From Zanthoxylum bungeanum (taxonomy: Eukaryota > Streptophyta > Magnoliopsida > Sapindales > Rutaceae): 64,000 nt of DNA. The position numbers and the translations under genes are program-made. Shown here one piece after another: positions 34,982 through 48,285 of this stretch. The DNA is taken from contig SKCR01021386.1 of the NCBI GenBank assembly GCA_019454045.1, positions 1 to 64,000 of the forward strand. Reading direction: 5' to 3'. How positions within the stretch are numbered: position 1 is the stretch's first letter; each line of letters opens with the position of its first letter. The notes beneath the pieces were generated by a model that was not told the origin of the DNA, made no database searches, and was given only the letters and a program-made list of their open reading frames with translations.

Positions 34982-35206
34982 AGGATAACATAGTTAGATC
35001 ACTCACCACCCCAAATTTATGACGACTTACGTCGTGATTCATTTTTTAAATTTTTTTTGTTTTCCTAAGTTGATTTAGCAGCCTCTTCTGTATAGAAAAA
35101 AAAAGTTTGATGTTAACATGAGGGCTATTGGTATCTATGCTAAGTTTTCTAAAAGACTATTCAAGAGTTCATATTTCTCCAAGGTCCCTATAGCTGACAT
35201 GACATC

Positions 35207-35766
35207 TATGGGTGTGCATCGGTCGGTTCGGTCGGTTAATCCTTGATTTTTTAACCGTAACCGAAATTTTCGGTTAAATAAAAGTGTGACCGATTTAACC
35301 AATTTATGACACATAACCATTAACTAATTAACCATTATATTTCGGTCGGTTATGGTTAATTCGGTTATTAACCAATCCAATAAATTAAAATTTAATATTT
35401 TTTATAATTTTTAATTAGTAAAATTATATATGATGTAGGTCGGTTCTACCGATTTTTTTGGAACGTTTCAACGGTCGAACCATTGATGCATTAAATTTTT
35501 TGGATCACTAATTCGATCACATATCTGATTCTAAAAATACCAATTCTAACTAACATTTGATTAAATATATCTATATATATGGTTTAATTTCGGTTAATCG
35601 GTCGGTTCAGTTAAACGAATCTCATAACCGTAACCGAACTGAATAACCGAAAAAGTTAAAAATTTTAACCGTAATAACTGATTTAACTTAATTAACCGAA
35701 CCGTAATAAAAAAATGGGTTGGAACGGTTCGGTTAATCGGTTAAAACCGATTAATGCACACCCCTA
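35207..35766. mobile_element. hAT-type MITE, 560 bp, copy B only
   Basis: Perfect 8-bp target-site duplication atgacatc at 35199-35206 and 35767-35774. Ends TATGGGTGTGCATCGG and, inverted, TAGGGGTGTGCATTAATCGG. Copy A has the empty site at about 3898-3912. Subterminal AACCGA/TCGGTT repeats lie on both sides. No coding capacity. Confidence 0.93.
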
Positions 35767-35774
35767 ATGACATC

Positions 35775-37447
35775 AATTGAATGAAGGTCAGATGGTTCTA
35801 AGCCAAGTTGTTATTTATATTATTATTTCCCATTAGGATGCTAAAATGCAATTAAATCTTTAATCTATGTAAATGTTTAGTTACAGTTCCAGTTTTTTGG
35901 AACAGGAGAATCAGAATCAATTCGTTTCTGGTTTAGTCCTTTATTTTTGGAAGGAAAAAAAATGATTTGGTTCCAGTTCCGAACCGAATCGGACGTTAAG
36001 GTTACGGTTCCACATTAAGTGGAACCGTAAATGAATCAAAATAGATTTCGGTTCAGTTTCGATTTTGTAACCAAAATCGGATGGAACCAAAATCTTAATG
36101 TTTCATCTGGTTAAGTTTCGATTCCGAACCGAAACTTTGACCGAATATAGCGAGGTTCTTAAGGGGAAAATAATGTAATCTCTCATATCGTCGGCGGGAA
36201 GGATCCATAATTAGTGTATAAACTACGAGCTCCCCTAATCTAATAGATGTGTTTTGGGTAGCATAACCTAGTAACAAATCTATGAATTATATGCCCAAAA
36301 TGAACAATATTTACTTGGTTTGTGGCCACGCGCCATTACAAATATGCCAAACTTTAGCTCAATTATTATTTTTTTAAGCATAGCAACTAGCAATTATGGT
36401 GATCATGGGACAAAACTCTAGCAACTTGACTGTTTTGTTTCTACAATGTTGAAGTAATACAGCTTCGGCAAGCTTGGTACTTTTTCGAAAAAATATTCTC
36501 ACAAATTGGTTAGTTTGTTCTCTCCTTACTTTGAAATTACATTCTATGAATAATCCAGCAGCAGGCTTATTCTACTAGTGAAAAATAGAGATAACATTAC
36601 GTACATCATGATCTTTTTCAAATTCTATTTATAGTCGAAGTTTTTTTAGGTATATTTCTTTAACAATTGCTCCAATCTAAGAACATAATCATATTCTTTC
36701 ATGGGGTCATATATGCAAAATGTTAGGATAGAGTTTGGTTACTAATTGAAACTTATACAAGACGTAAAAGGCCTTTTATGATATTTATATTTTTTAAGTT
36801 ATTCATGTCACCTCTCTTATATTTGAAAATGTCCACTTGAGCACATGAGTCATTTTACCTCCTCTAGTTATCATTCATTAGTTATTAATGTTTAGTTTTG
36901 GATGTGTGATTTAAATGATTTATAATTTTTTATTATTGATGATATATGATGAAAAATTAAATTATTTCTATATTTTTATTATCTAATAATCACTCATCAT
37001 AATATTGTATTTTAATATTTCACCAATACATCGATTTAAATGACCACATCATTAAAAAAATTCCAAAAGCACTCCATAATATCTTATTCATTCAGATAAA
37101 AATGTTATGCATGGAAATGATAAAAAAAAATAATTATTGATGATTTTGAAAATAATTTATTTTCGACTATCAACTTTCCATATCCAAAGTTTTTACATTC
37201 TTCATTTTAAATGTTTTATTTAATGTTTATTAGTGGAGGTTTAAGAGTCGGAGATTATACTAAGCTAATTATAAAAGTATTTATAACCTAGGCCTTAGTT
37301 AAGTCTATACTCGCACTAAGATTTCGTTTCTTATCAATAAAAGTGGATTATGCTAAAAAGACATATTTGTTAAATTGAGAGAATGTTAAAAATACGAACC
37401 TAGGTAATACATCTTTAATACTTGGCCATGAAATGAAATTTAACAAC
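35775..37447. other. Duplicated intergenic sequence with AAA-ATPase deletion junction
   Basis: At about 35880 the sequence jumps from the equivalent of copy A 4017 to that of 6562, so the 2.5 kb containing the AAA-ATPase gene, a TA tract and a SINE is absent. It then follows copy A 6562-7620 and 9714-10355. No gene. Confidence 0.7.
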
Positions 37448-38556
37448 TGAAAGTTTGCAATTAGCCTAGGTTCTGACCCTATGCGGAATATATAAACAAT
37501 AATCATGACAAGTCCTGATTACTGTAACTATGGAATCTCAACAAGCAACACCAATAACCAACAATTAAAATATGTTGCAAATATAAAAACAATACCAATA
37601 AATTAAAGCAGCAAATATAAATCAAACACACAAAATCAACACAAGTAATTTAAGTGAAGAAGTGGAAAACTCGTACGAGTAAAAAACCACTCAGGGTATA
37701 TCGGCTATCAGCCCAATCCATTATATAGAGAATAACTTACTGCGATGGTCAAGACCTATGGTGGCAACTCCACCGATTCAAGTACCTCAATACTGCAAGA
37801 ACTCAAGGCAACTCCTCAAGCCCGCGACCCACGATTTTCTTCAGAACCTCTGAATTCTCTGAGTAGATTGTATCACATCTCCAAACTTCCTCCTAAAGAA
37901 GTCTAAAGGATTAGGAATTTTGGGTTAAGTTGTGTTGAATGTTTATCAAAGTTTGAATCTCATCGTTAATTAAGAAGACAAAAAGATAAGAAGTCTTCAA
38001 TGGTGGATTCAAGAAAGGTTGAAAGCTTTGAGAGATTTTTGCTCAAGGAAAATATTCTTCAACCGTTGGGGAATGTGGCTCAATGTTTGTTTATATAGGT
38101 AGGGCAAAGGAAAAGGGTTTCCTAGGGTTATTTTGGCTTAAAACGTGTCTAAGATAACCTACTTACGCATGGACATTCGAACGCACTTCAAACGCAAGTC
38201 AAACGTAAATTTTCTGCCTCGAAATTGTTCGAACTCAAGTACGAACGCCACACGAACGCGGTCGCGGACTGGTTTTCAGGTGCAACTTAAAATGCTCGTA
38301 ACTTTCTCGTCTCTTGGACAAATCATGAGTTCTTTATATATACGTGATCGTCTTTGAGTCTACTTTCCAATGCAACTGACTTCATGTCAATTTGATATCC
38401 AAATGTTCTAGAATATTCAAAAGAGTAATCATCGCTCGGATAACTCCATCGGATTTTGTCCAAATACTTGTCCAATTGCTCCGAGTTCTTCAAGACTCAT
38501 TACAACACAATTGAACTTGTTTTGTACGGACATTGTCAATAAAAATGGAACTAACA
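37448..38556 (-). repeat. Copia 3' LTR (minus strand)
   Basis: On the minus strand it starts TGTTAGTTCC and ends AACTTTCA. It aligns with 2544-3411, which is shorter, and with 44897-45550. Confidence 0.88.
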
Positions 38557-40130
38557 ATCTCCCCATTTGGCAATCTGTGATAAAACACTACCTAATACAA
38601 ACACTACGGTAAAAGACCTAAAAAGAAAATAGTCAACTGTCAACCATCACGACAGTGACTTATTACAATAAGACTCGATCTAATACCTAACTAAGTAGTC
38701 TTGAAATAATGCCACCGCAGCAACATATCTACTTACCTGAAACATCCACAATAAAAAATATACAATGAAAAGTATTGGGATTATCAAGTATAAAATAAAC
38801 ATGTATAAAACTCATGTATGTACAAGTAGATATCACTCTCCCCCTTAATTTGAACTCCCTCTAAAATAAAGATATCTAAAGGATAATCTACGACTCCATC
38901 CCATATATTAAGACTCGATCCCTTAATATATTATTCTCCCTTTTTTTTGTCACGAAATGACAAAGGGCGAAGGAAACAGGAAAGACAACATGAGACAAAC
39001 ACATGCAAGAGCATAAACAAACATGACTTACTCCCCCTTACTAACAGGCTAACTCATTTGGTAAATAAATAATCGAATGGGAAGTAAACACTAAAGGATA
39101 AGCAAAATAAATGATATGCAGTGATATGAAGCATATACAAGCACACAATGAGATAAACAAAAAATTCCTGTCAAAACTGACTGAAACATCATTTCAAGCA
39201 GATACAATGATACTCAGTCAGTATTCAGCTGTTTATGACATGAAACAATATGCATCATTTTAAAAGTGGCTAAATACAACACTTATGCATATGACATAAA
39301 CACCAAAGCATATCAAGCACTTGCGTGAAAAATAAAGTACACAATGAATCAAGGCTTAAGACCTTATTTTACGAGTTAGACACAGCCAAAGAAATTTATC
39401 TCTAAAAAAACCAATTCCACAAAATATGTGTTCAAACCCAGCACCACTATGACCTGAAACTAAGCAACATTGGTTGGATGCTATATTATTTACCCCATAA
39501 ATATCATGAGCTCATATTTAACAATTCTTTCGAGTGAATGGTTTTTACCCTTATCTTTTGAATTTGGCCACATTGGCTCTTTTGCACTTGAGTCTCATGA
39601 AAATATTTTTTTTATTTCTTTTTGCTTTTATAAGGGGATAGCACAAGGTCAACTAGTCAAAGGTCACACTATTGAGCAAACAAAGCATGTAAGAGATTAG
39701 ATTGTCATTCCAAAAACTCATACATGCGACCAAGCCTTGATAAAATAAAATCGTGTATGTGAATTGCAAGCACAAGATAGACCAAGAGTTTTTATCACAT
39801 ATACATATAGAGCATCAACAAAAAAACAGTATATCATACATGCATAATCATATATCCTACATATCAGGATCACATGCACATGTTATTCATGCTCTAACAA
39901 GCCAAAAAAACATATTTTTGGTCTTTTTCAATTTCTATTTTTTTTTTTTTGAATTTTTCAGTTTTAAAACACAAAAAGTAAAGACACAACATGGCTTGAC
40001 AATATCCAATGGTACGTGGAGTTGTATCCCGAGTGCAGATCATACTACCGTCCATTTGGAATCGGCTATGAAATTTATGTCCGGGTTTCCATCCTATATA
40101 CCAAGGGACATATAACAAAAACAAAAAACA
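38557..40130 (-). other. Copia 3' non-coding region (minus strand)
   Basis: Collinear in inverted orientation with 1353-2543 as far as about 39735. The remainder to 40130 is not in the first element because of its internal deletion. Short ORFs here (39470, 39753) show no family features. Confidence 0.7.
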
Positions 40131-40224
40131 CACACACCCATATGCAGTGAAAGAAAAGAATTAAACGTGCAAAAACATAAAACACACGCACACACACATG
40201 CAATGGGAAATACAAATGCAACTT

Positions 40225-40560
40225 CTAAGAAGAGTTACACAGAAGTGCACTCTCATCATGCATGTCAGGATCAAGACATTCAAAAATGTATGGGAAGTCA
40301 TCTTGCTTCCTCACCCAAACCTTTCTAGGAACCTCTTCCACATGAGTATTCCCAAACAACAAAGCAAGTTTCAGACTCAGGACTTGAGCTTGTTTGGTTA
40401 GTGCAGAAACTTGAGACATTATATTTGAAGAATCAAATCTAGGAGACATACTCTTAGGCCTTTTTTTTGTGCAACATGAAGCACTTAGGCCTAATGTGTC
40501 ATGTCTTGCCACAGTGATGGCACACGGGCACAAACCTCATATGAGAACGAGGTTTACCCA
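40225..40560 (-). pseudogene. Copia gag fragment with zinc knuckle
   Basis: On the minus strand it reads VCHHCGKT, a stop, then HIRPKCF: a C-x2-C-x4-H-x4-C knuckle whose usual Gly before the His is replaced by TGA. The frame continues with a Lys-rich tail and another stop. It is a gag remnant of the element around it. Confidence 0.65.
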
Positions 40561-40574
40561 CAACACCTCTAGAT

Positions 40575-43500
40575 CGAGGTTGGGAAATATGAAGAAATAA
40601 TTTGAATGAGCGCGTATGGCGAGTAATTGAACGAATATTGCAAATTCAATTCTTGCCTCCCACTATTTTTCGGCGAGCCTCTAACCCTCTGTCGAGTACT
40701 CGGGAAACCGCGTTTCCTAGTGGGCTAGGATCCCGTTAAATATCACACAATCTTGACTTTGGCCAACAAATTGTATGATAATTAACTATGTAGATCTCGA
40801 AGATCAATTGGATCTCATCCAACTCCTAGATCCAGTAGGTGGACATCCAAGTCCTAAACATATATCTTATATATGCATATATATCCAATATATACCCTAA
40901 CATTTTCCTCTAAATCAATAGGCCTTGGCTTTGGCACAACAAACCTAATGATCTCAGTCAAGCGTGGACCCATTGACCATGGAAAGCTTCGTAATCAATG
41001 TCGATGGATAAGAAGTGGTCTTGACTTTGGCCAACAAACCACAACTTGAACATGACACCAATATGGAACAAAGCTTTCGTGATTCAAACACATCTTTGAC
41101 GGACAAGGGCTTGACTTTGGCCAACAACCCATGCCAATCTCGGATCTTGAGTAAGAATCACTCAATGGAAGGAAAAACGCATGATATTTAATGAGGGTTT
41201 TTCGCGTGCAAATTGGCTACCAATTTAATTATCTTTGTTAAGGTCTCATTATCATACACCCTTAAACATGCATTCTAAACACATAATAAAGCGAGTATGA
41301 AAATAAAATAATAATGATATGCGGATGGATACTTAATACATTAATCCTAGATCAAATCTCTCCCTTTCTCTCTTAAGCTAGCACTTGTATTACTTCTACC
41401 CAATTACATAATACTTCTAAAGAAACCTCATTTACATTGAGGGGAATTGGTGAGAAGAGAATACAATAGAATAGAGGTGATAAGGCTGGACACGCAGGTC
41501 CAATTTAATAAATCGAATTTATTACAACAATTTCCAAAATTGCCCCCACCCGACTAATATCCATCTGATATACATTATTCATTCATCACAACCACGTATT
41601 CACACAAAAGCATGCTATCAATCAATCTAATCAAATTAATTAATCTGAAAATTAAGTGATCATCCAATGTTCAAACACCGATTTGATTTTGGTCGAGTCG
41701 AACTCGTTTTTGCCAATAAGTACTCAAAGTACGAATTCTTGAATTAAATTAAACTACAACATTAAATCCAATTTAATATGTATTTAATACTAATTCACTA
41801 TTCAATTCCAAATTAAATGTTACACTTTATTTAATAAACCTTTTTCGACTTAAATTCCAAATTTAATCGTGTCGGGTCTCAAAGCCCGATTAACGTCCAA
41901 CGTCAATTCAATTCAATTCAAGTCCAATGGGCTTTAATTAATTTCATTAAGGCATGGGCTTCGACAACCAAAGCCCAATGTAGGAATCGCCCCATAAGCC
42001 TAGAAATCAATTTAGGCCCATTAGGCCCAATTAAACTTTAAAGGTTCATTAGTCACATTTGGGCTTTATGGTTGTGGTTTTGGGCCCAATTGGATCCAAT
42101 CCATTTGGCCTAAACCCAACTTGATAAAATCAAGCCCAATAAGCCCAATAACAACATTAGAAGCCCAAATCCAATTTAAGGCCCAAATAATTAAATTACC
42201 AAATTCCAAATTTCCAATTTAATTACCTAAAGTGTATATTATGATTAATCAACTAAATCAATATTTCCAAAACATGAAATTAGTCCAATTAATCATATTC
42301 ATCATCATCATCACATGTCCAACACATAAATGAAAAAATCAAACCCATTACATGCTTTAAAGCTCTCGGCCAAAGGAGGGATTTTGTGTCTGATTTGGTT
42401 TCAATCCAATCGAACCCACAATCGACATTAAATCAACTTCCTAAATGATTTCATACACATCCAATGTCCTAAAATCAAAATATACCAAGACATTAGGGGC
42501 TTAATCCTATTCGGCCAAGGTGATAATTTTGGGGTTTTATGTTCAATTCAAAGTATAATCCAATTGACCTTAAATCAACATCATATATCACAATTCTAAT
42601 TCATCTAATGAATCAAAAATCAAAATATTCCAAGAACCCAAAATACACATTATATTCGGCCAAGAGGAAGTAATTGGGGAAAATTGTTCCAAATCTTTTT
42701 TTCTTGAAATTGATCAAATCAATCTTCAATATAACATATATTAAGCATGCTCAAACATCCAATTTTATAAAATCATGCTCAAATACAAAGTACCCAATTT
42801 TAAGCCCTATAATTTCATGCTTGAACCTATAGCTTGATGCCATTGTTAGGTTTATTTCTAGGTCCCAAGATCAAACAAGCAATGAAATACATGTGTGAAC
42901 ACATCAACGGAGGTAGCGGAATACTCACATCGATCGGTTGAGACGATTTGAAGACGAATGAAGCCCAAAAAGCCCACTGCCAAGGGCGCCACTGGTGGCA
43001 GTTCACTGCCCTTCAAATCTGAATTTTGAGCTGCAAAACGGAGCTCCTAGGTTCATCGTTGGATTCCCGGCTCGTGGGTTAGTTTCCCTAACACCTTCGT
43101 ATGTCTCTCGGGAGTGCTAGCTCGCTTGGATTTTTCCACAAAACCCATGAATTTAGTTCACAAATTTCGGCCAAGCCAAGACAGTTTTCTGCCCATTTTG
43201 GGCGTGAACTTGCAAGAGAGAAAAGAAAAATGAATTACGTTTTTCAAAAGGAGAGAATAGTGTAGTAATTAAATGGTCAATGAATTAAAGTTGTGTATTT
43301 ATTAAATTTATTTTCAAAAAACAAATATAATATACATAACTTTAACAAACTTTTAATTAAACAATTTAATTAAGTCAACTTTTCAAAAAGCAACCATTAA
43401 TACTACTTATTACATTACTATTTACTTTAACAAAGCAAATAGTAACATGTCATATCACATAAAGGTGACAATTAATTTTGACGCTTGATTTGACATGTGG

Positions 43501-44896
43501 GCCCCACATGATTCTAAATGCGAGCGGGCCCCGCAAGTCAATCTCGGGCTCGGTTTCGCTAATTCCGAATTAACGAATTTCCGTCGCTACGTAAATAAAC
43601 GATTATGCCTAGCGAAATCACTATTCACGTCGCTAACGAATTAATTCGTTTGCCCGAATTAAAATCCAATTTCAATTCCGCGTCGAAATCTAATTTCATT
43701 TAATATATCGAATATATTAATTCATCGATTAATTCCAAATTAATCATTCTCTCTCTTTAGACGATATTTTATCCCGGATAAAATATCTCCGCGATTAATC
43801 CCAGATTAATATTCGCTCTCTTCGAATTAATCCCAGATTAATAAATGTGTCAGACATACATCATCGGCGTATCATTGGGAAGTGACCCATGAGATCTCCG
43901 GATATGTTGGCAGTGAATACGGTCGTCGGAGTATCTGAACACGTACGTACCAAGTACGACGTTTTACCGATTCACAAGACAAGGTTAGCTTCTAGCAAAG
44001 CGACATGCCTACCCAATTCTCCGGAAATATCCTTATAGGAATATATAGATCTATATCAGGCGTAGTATACAAAGTATTGTGCATATCGGCCCAGTATCGG
44101 ATAGTCACGTGCTAGGCCTGAGGCTGGATATGTGTCTGCCCCGTACGAAGCACATGTCGGATGTCTGGTAACTAGTCTCTATAATCGGATATTCATGGAA
44201 TTGTCATAATATCTCGATTGGATGCGCATCACTCAAGAGCACTAATACCGTATCCTGCGTGACATCATCTCCACTATGACTAGAGTGATACTTCTGTCTT
44301 GACATCACACCCAATACTCTACGATTCTCAATATATCCAGCAGTCGGTGTACACAGAACCTGTTACAGCCTGGACGACTTCAACTAAAGTATATTGATTA
44401 TCGTAAGCATTAGCGGTGCAAGTCTCAGGTTAAGACCAAATACACCTACCCTGACGTCGGACTCCCATAGACACATAGTCATAATACCAATGGGATTCTG
44501 AGGGGGTCTATCCAGAGCGAAGCTGTTTCCCGTACCATCGGTGAAACACAACCTCCTACTGCACTTGCATAAGTATCATATACTTAAATATATGAGAACT
44601 ATGCCGTTGTGCCCTCACAACGCGCATAAGTGCAATACAAGCCTATTCCGCATTATCAATGTCATGTCTCGATAATACTACGACTAGGGATATTTAATGA
44701 TTAATCATTCGTGGACTGATACTGTCTCATATCATCTCAATCCAGGAACTAATCATATGGACCTCTGTTCATTTATACATCTAAGGTGATCTAATCACAA
44801 ATGATGAGAGTGCAATTTCCTTTGTCACATAGTTAATTTATACAACAACACCGTGATCTGTACAAATAGTGACGTTATTGGTCATATTATCCAACA
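40575..44896 (-). mobile_element. 4.3-kb non-coding LTR-like block nested in the copia element
   Basis: There is no ORF of note across 4.3 kb. Its right end, read on the minus strand, starts TGTTGGATAATATG next to cttcc inside the copia 5' LTR. The style (long, non-coding, AT-rich, GTTGG start) resembles the insertion at 23103-30648 in copy A, though I could not align them directly. The left end is unclear, and the copia 5' LTR is missing its outer 430 bp, so a deletion accompanied or followed insertion. A motif cttgactttggccaacaa recurs near 40753, 41023 and 41108, with a variant at 40921. Confidence 0.5.
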
Positions 44897-45550
44897 CTTC
44901 CTACTAAAGAACTCTGAAGGGTTAGGAATTTTGGGTTAAGTTGTGTTGAAGGTTTATCAAAGATTGAATCTCACCATTAATGAAGAAAACAAGAAGTCTT
45001 CATTGGTGGATTCAAGAAAGGTTGAAAGTTTTGAGAGATTTTGGCTCAAGGAAAATATGCTTCAACCATTGGGGGAATGTGGCTCAATGTTTGTTTCTAT
45101 AAGTAGGGCAAAGGAAAAGGGTTTCCTACTGTTATTTTGGCTTTAAAACGTGTCTAAGATAACCTACTTACGCATGGATGTTCGAACGCACTTCAAACGC
45201 AAAGTTTCTGCCTCGAAAACGTTCGAACTCAAGTACGAACGCCACACAAACGCGATCACGGACTGATTTTCAGGTGCAACTTAAAACGCTTGTAACTTTC
45301 TCGTCTCTTAGCCAAATCATGAGTTCTTTATATGTACGCGATCGTCTTCGAGTCTAGTTTCCAATGCAATTGACTTCATGTAAATTTGATATCCAAATCT
45401 TCTAGAATATTCAAAAGAGTAAACATCACTCGGATAACTCCATCAGATTTTGTCCAAATACTTGTCCAATTGCTCCGAGATCTTCAAGACTCATTACAAT
45501 CAATTGAACTTGTTTTGTTACGGACATTGCCAATAAAAATGGAACTAACA
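44897..45550 (-). repeat. Copia 5' LTR, truncated (minus strand)
   Basis: Matches 37883-38556 of the 3' LTR, starting cttcctactaaagaactc. The remaining 430 bp of the LTR and the primer-binding site are absent. Confidence 0.82.
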
Positions 45551-48145
45551 ACAACAATGCAAATTTGCATCTTGCCAACACACAAAGTCCTTGGCTCAAA
45601 GAGTCGACTCAAGAATCAAGATCATTTGCTTAATGAAAATTTTCCAAAATAACTTACAATCAAAGATTCAAAGCACTAATTATATAAGAACTTAAAAAAA
45701 AAAATAGTCGTCTTCTTCGAAATGTTTATATAACTTCATTGCAAGTTCCCTTTTGGTCAATTAGCATAGAAAATTCATCAATTAAACAAGTTCACTGAAA
45801 ATTCTAAATATGGCCTGCCTCTCTTCTTGTGTAGAATCAAATGGAAAATCATATGCTTCAAACAAGGCTGCTGCTTTCTTGCAGGCAAAAGTGCTTTTGG
45901 GAGCAAATTTGTATGTCTTGTCTTGAATAAATAAAATTGTTTTTAAAACTTAAGAATCAACCCTCTTAACAAGAACTCAATTCTAAGTTTGAATAAATAT
46001 GAATTTTTCTCAAATAATAAAATTATATTTAACAATAATTAGAAAATTAATAATTAAATGGCCTATTAAGACTTTAGATTTCAGACAAAAGTAAGAAATC
46101 CTATTTTTTTTCTAACAAGACAAAATATCTTAAAATACGTGGTATTTTTAAATTAAAAAAAAAATTATAAAATTCTAATGTCTTAAAATAAGTACCCAGA
46201 TCTAAGACATAATAATAAACAACACCTATATAATATTCTACATTGCTGACGGGAAAAATCATGACCTAGTATATTAGTCATGAGTTTCTCTTACCTATAC
46301 CAGATGCATGCATGACAGGCTATATGATCAAATTAGTATTATAATCAACTCGCGACCCGATGTGTGGATATATACGATTTCGTTCCATTTCGTTTCTGAA
46401 TCTCTCATGAGGACGCAAGGACTTCAAGGTGATAAAGATTATAATATCTCACATCACTGGAAATGATGATCATGTATTAGCATAGTTTTCAGAATCGGAC
46501 TGGACTGGCCAACCTACCATGAGTCCAGTGCGACCATATGTAAAAAATCGGTCTGACAAAAAACCGGCCAAAATCGTACCGAACTGATCTTTTTTTTTTT
46601 TTAATTTTTTTTAATTAAATAAAATTATTTATTACGTAAATCGATTTTACCGGTTTTTTGGATACGGTTCAACCGATCAAATCAGTGGCTCATTGAACTT
46701 TTTACATCATTGGTTCGATCCCGATCCAGTTCTGTTATGAAAACAGTTTTTATACCGTGTTTATTTTTCTAACACGTTTGCGATTATAAAACCTAATAAC
46801 AAATAGATTCAAGATTTTGTGGAATCAATAAATGGATTTGTCCAATTAACCTTATTCTAAGAATTTTCATATTGCATCAGAATGAGATTTATCTTAACAA
46901 GTTTTAAAGACAATGGTAAACTGACAGATTAATGTGTTAGATGAAAAAAAAAATGAAACTTCAATTGTTGGGAATCGTATAATATTTCTTCATTTCTTAA
47001 TATGATTTTCTAGGGTTTCACATAATTTTTATATGAAAGCTGTGGATATCCTGAACTGAAGATGGCTTTTTTTTCCTCCATTTTTTTTAATAAATTATTT
47101 AATCTAATGGTGTAATCCAATCCAATACCATCCACCCATGTGTTGGTTGCTTCTTGTACTTATCTAATTCTACTTTCATTTTGTTAAATAATTCAGTGTG
47201 TTGTTTGTGGATCTAATTTTTTTTTTTTTTAATCAAATTAAAAAGGGTTGATGTTAACATGAGGACTATTGATATCTAAGTTTTCTAAAAAGACTTTTCA
47301 ACATTACATTTTTCTCAGAAGGCCCCTAGCTGACATCAGTTGTATGGTCGTCAGATGGCTTTAAGCCAAGATGTTATTTATATTTGTTTAGCCGAAGGAT
47401 TAGTCCCACCATTTATACGCACAAGGTCTGTGAAAATGTATTTCATTCGTTAATCCGTCATTTTAATGGCGAGTGAGTACACATATTTGTATTTAGAATG
47501 CTGATATCTAAATTATTTCCGAGATTCTCAAGTTAAAGAATTTTTAAGGATATTACACAAGTAATAGGAGTAGACATACATAGTATTTGAGTTGTCATAT
47601 TTTTTAATAATATAAATATAAGAAAAATTATAATAATTCGAGCCTTTTTGGGCACCTCTATTTTAAACGGATGTAGATTTTCTCAAATAATTATAAACAC
47701 ATACACACATATATATATATATATATATATATCCAAGTTGTCATAGGTACTTAAAATTTATAAAAATATCTTAATTTTTTTGAAAGAATAATATAAGGGT
47801 CTTGTTTACTCTAATCTAATTACATTATAATCATTCTTTCATGTGTTTCACATTCAATTTCACATCTAGTTTCTAATTGACAATAATATTGTTGCATCTT
47901 GCCAACACATAAAGGCCTTGGCTCAAGAGTCAAGAGTCGACTCAATAGTTCATTAGCTTAATGAAATTTTGTCCAAAATACCATATATTCAAAAAATTCA
48001 AAGCATTGATTAATCACTTAAAATAATAATTAATTAGTCATCTTCTTGGAAATGTTTATATAACTTCATTGCAAGTTCCATTTGGTCAGTAGGCATAGAA
48101 AATTCATCATGTATATAAGTTCACTGGAAATTTAATGACATGTTA
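45551..48145. other. Duplicated intergenic sequence (copy B)
   Basis: Follows copy A 10356-10470, then 11943-12844 and 14786-15719. The empty site for the 12845 solo LTR is at about 46861. About 370 bp at 47563-47930, with an (AT)n tract at 47709-47732, has no copy A match. No gene. Confidence 0.6.
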
Positions 48146-48285
48146 CCTCAAGGGGTATAACTTGATGGTAAATGACTTACAATGATTGTTAGATCATGAG
48201 TTCGAGTTCATATGGTGCATTTCTTCTAAGATCCTGGAAGAGTTTTACCTGCTTCATTTAAACCCGAATCAGATAATTTAATGAT
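48146..48285 (+). mobile_element. Old SINE remnant (copy B)
   Basis: Counterpart of 15720-15870, with gatcatgagttcgagttc as the B-box region and ttttacctgcttc in the body. Confidence 0.6.

Larger units (their letters stand above)
37448..45550 (-). mobile_element. Ty1/copia element, minus strand, decayed, with nested block
   Basis: Same family as the element at 1-3411. In plus-strand order: 3' LTR 37448-38556, polypurine tract complement (atctccccatttgg, 38557-38570), non-coding 3' region to about 40130, a gag zinc-knuckle fragment, a foreign block to 44896, and a truncated 5' LTR 44897-45550. Target-site duplication acaac at 37443-37447 and 45551-45555. Copy A has the empty site at about 10352-10358. 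Protease, integrase and reverse transcriptase were not found. Confidence 0.85.
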
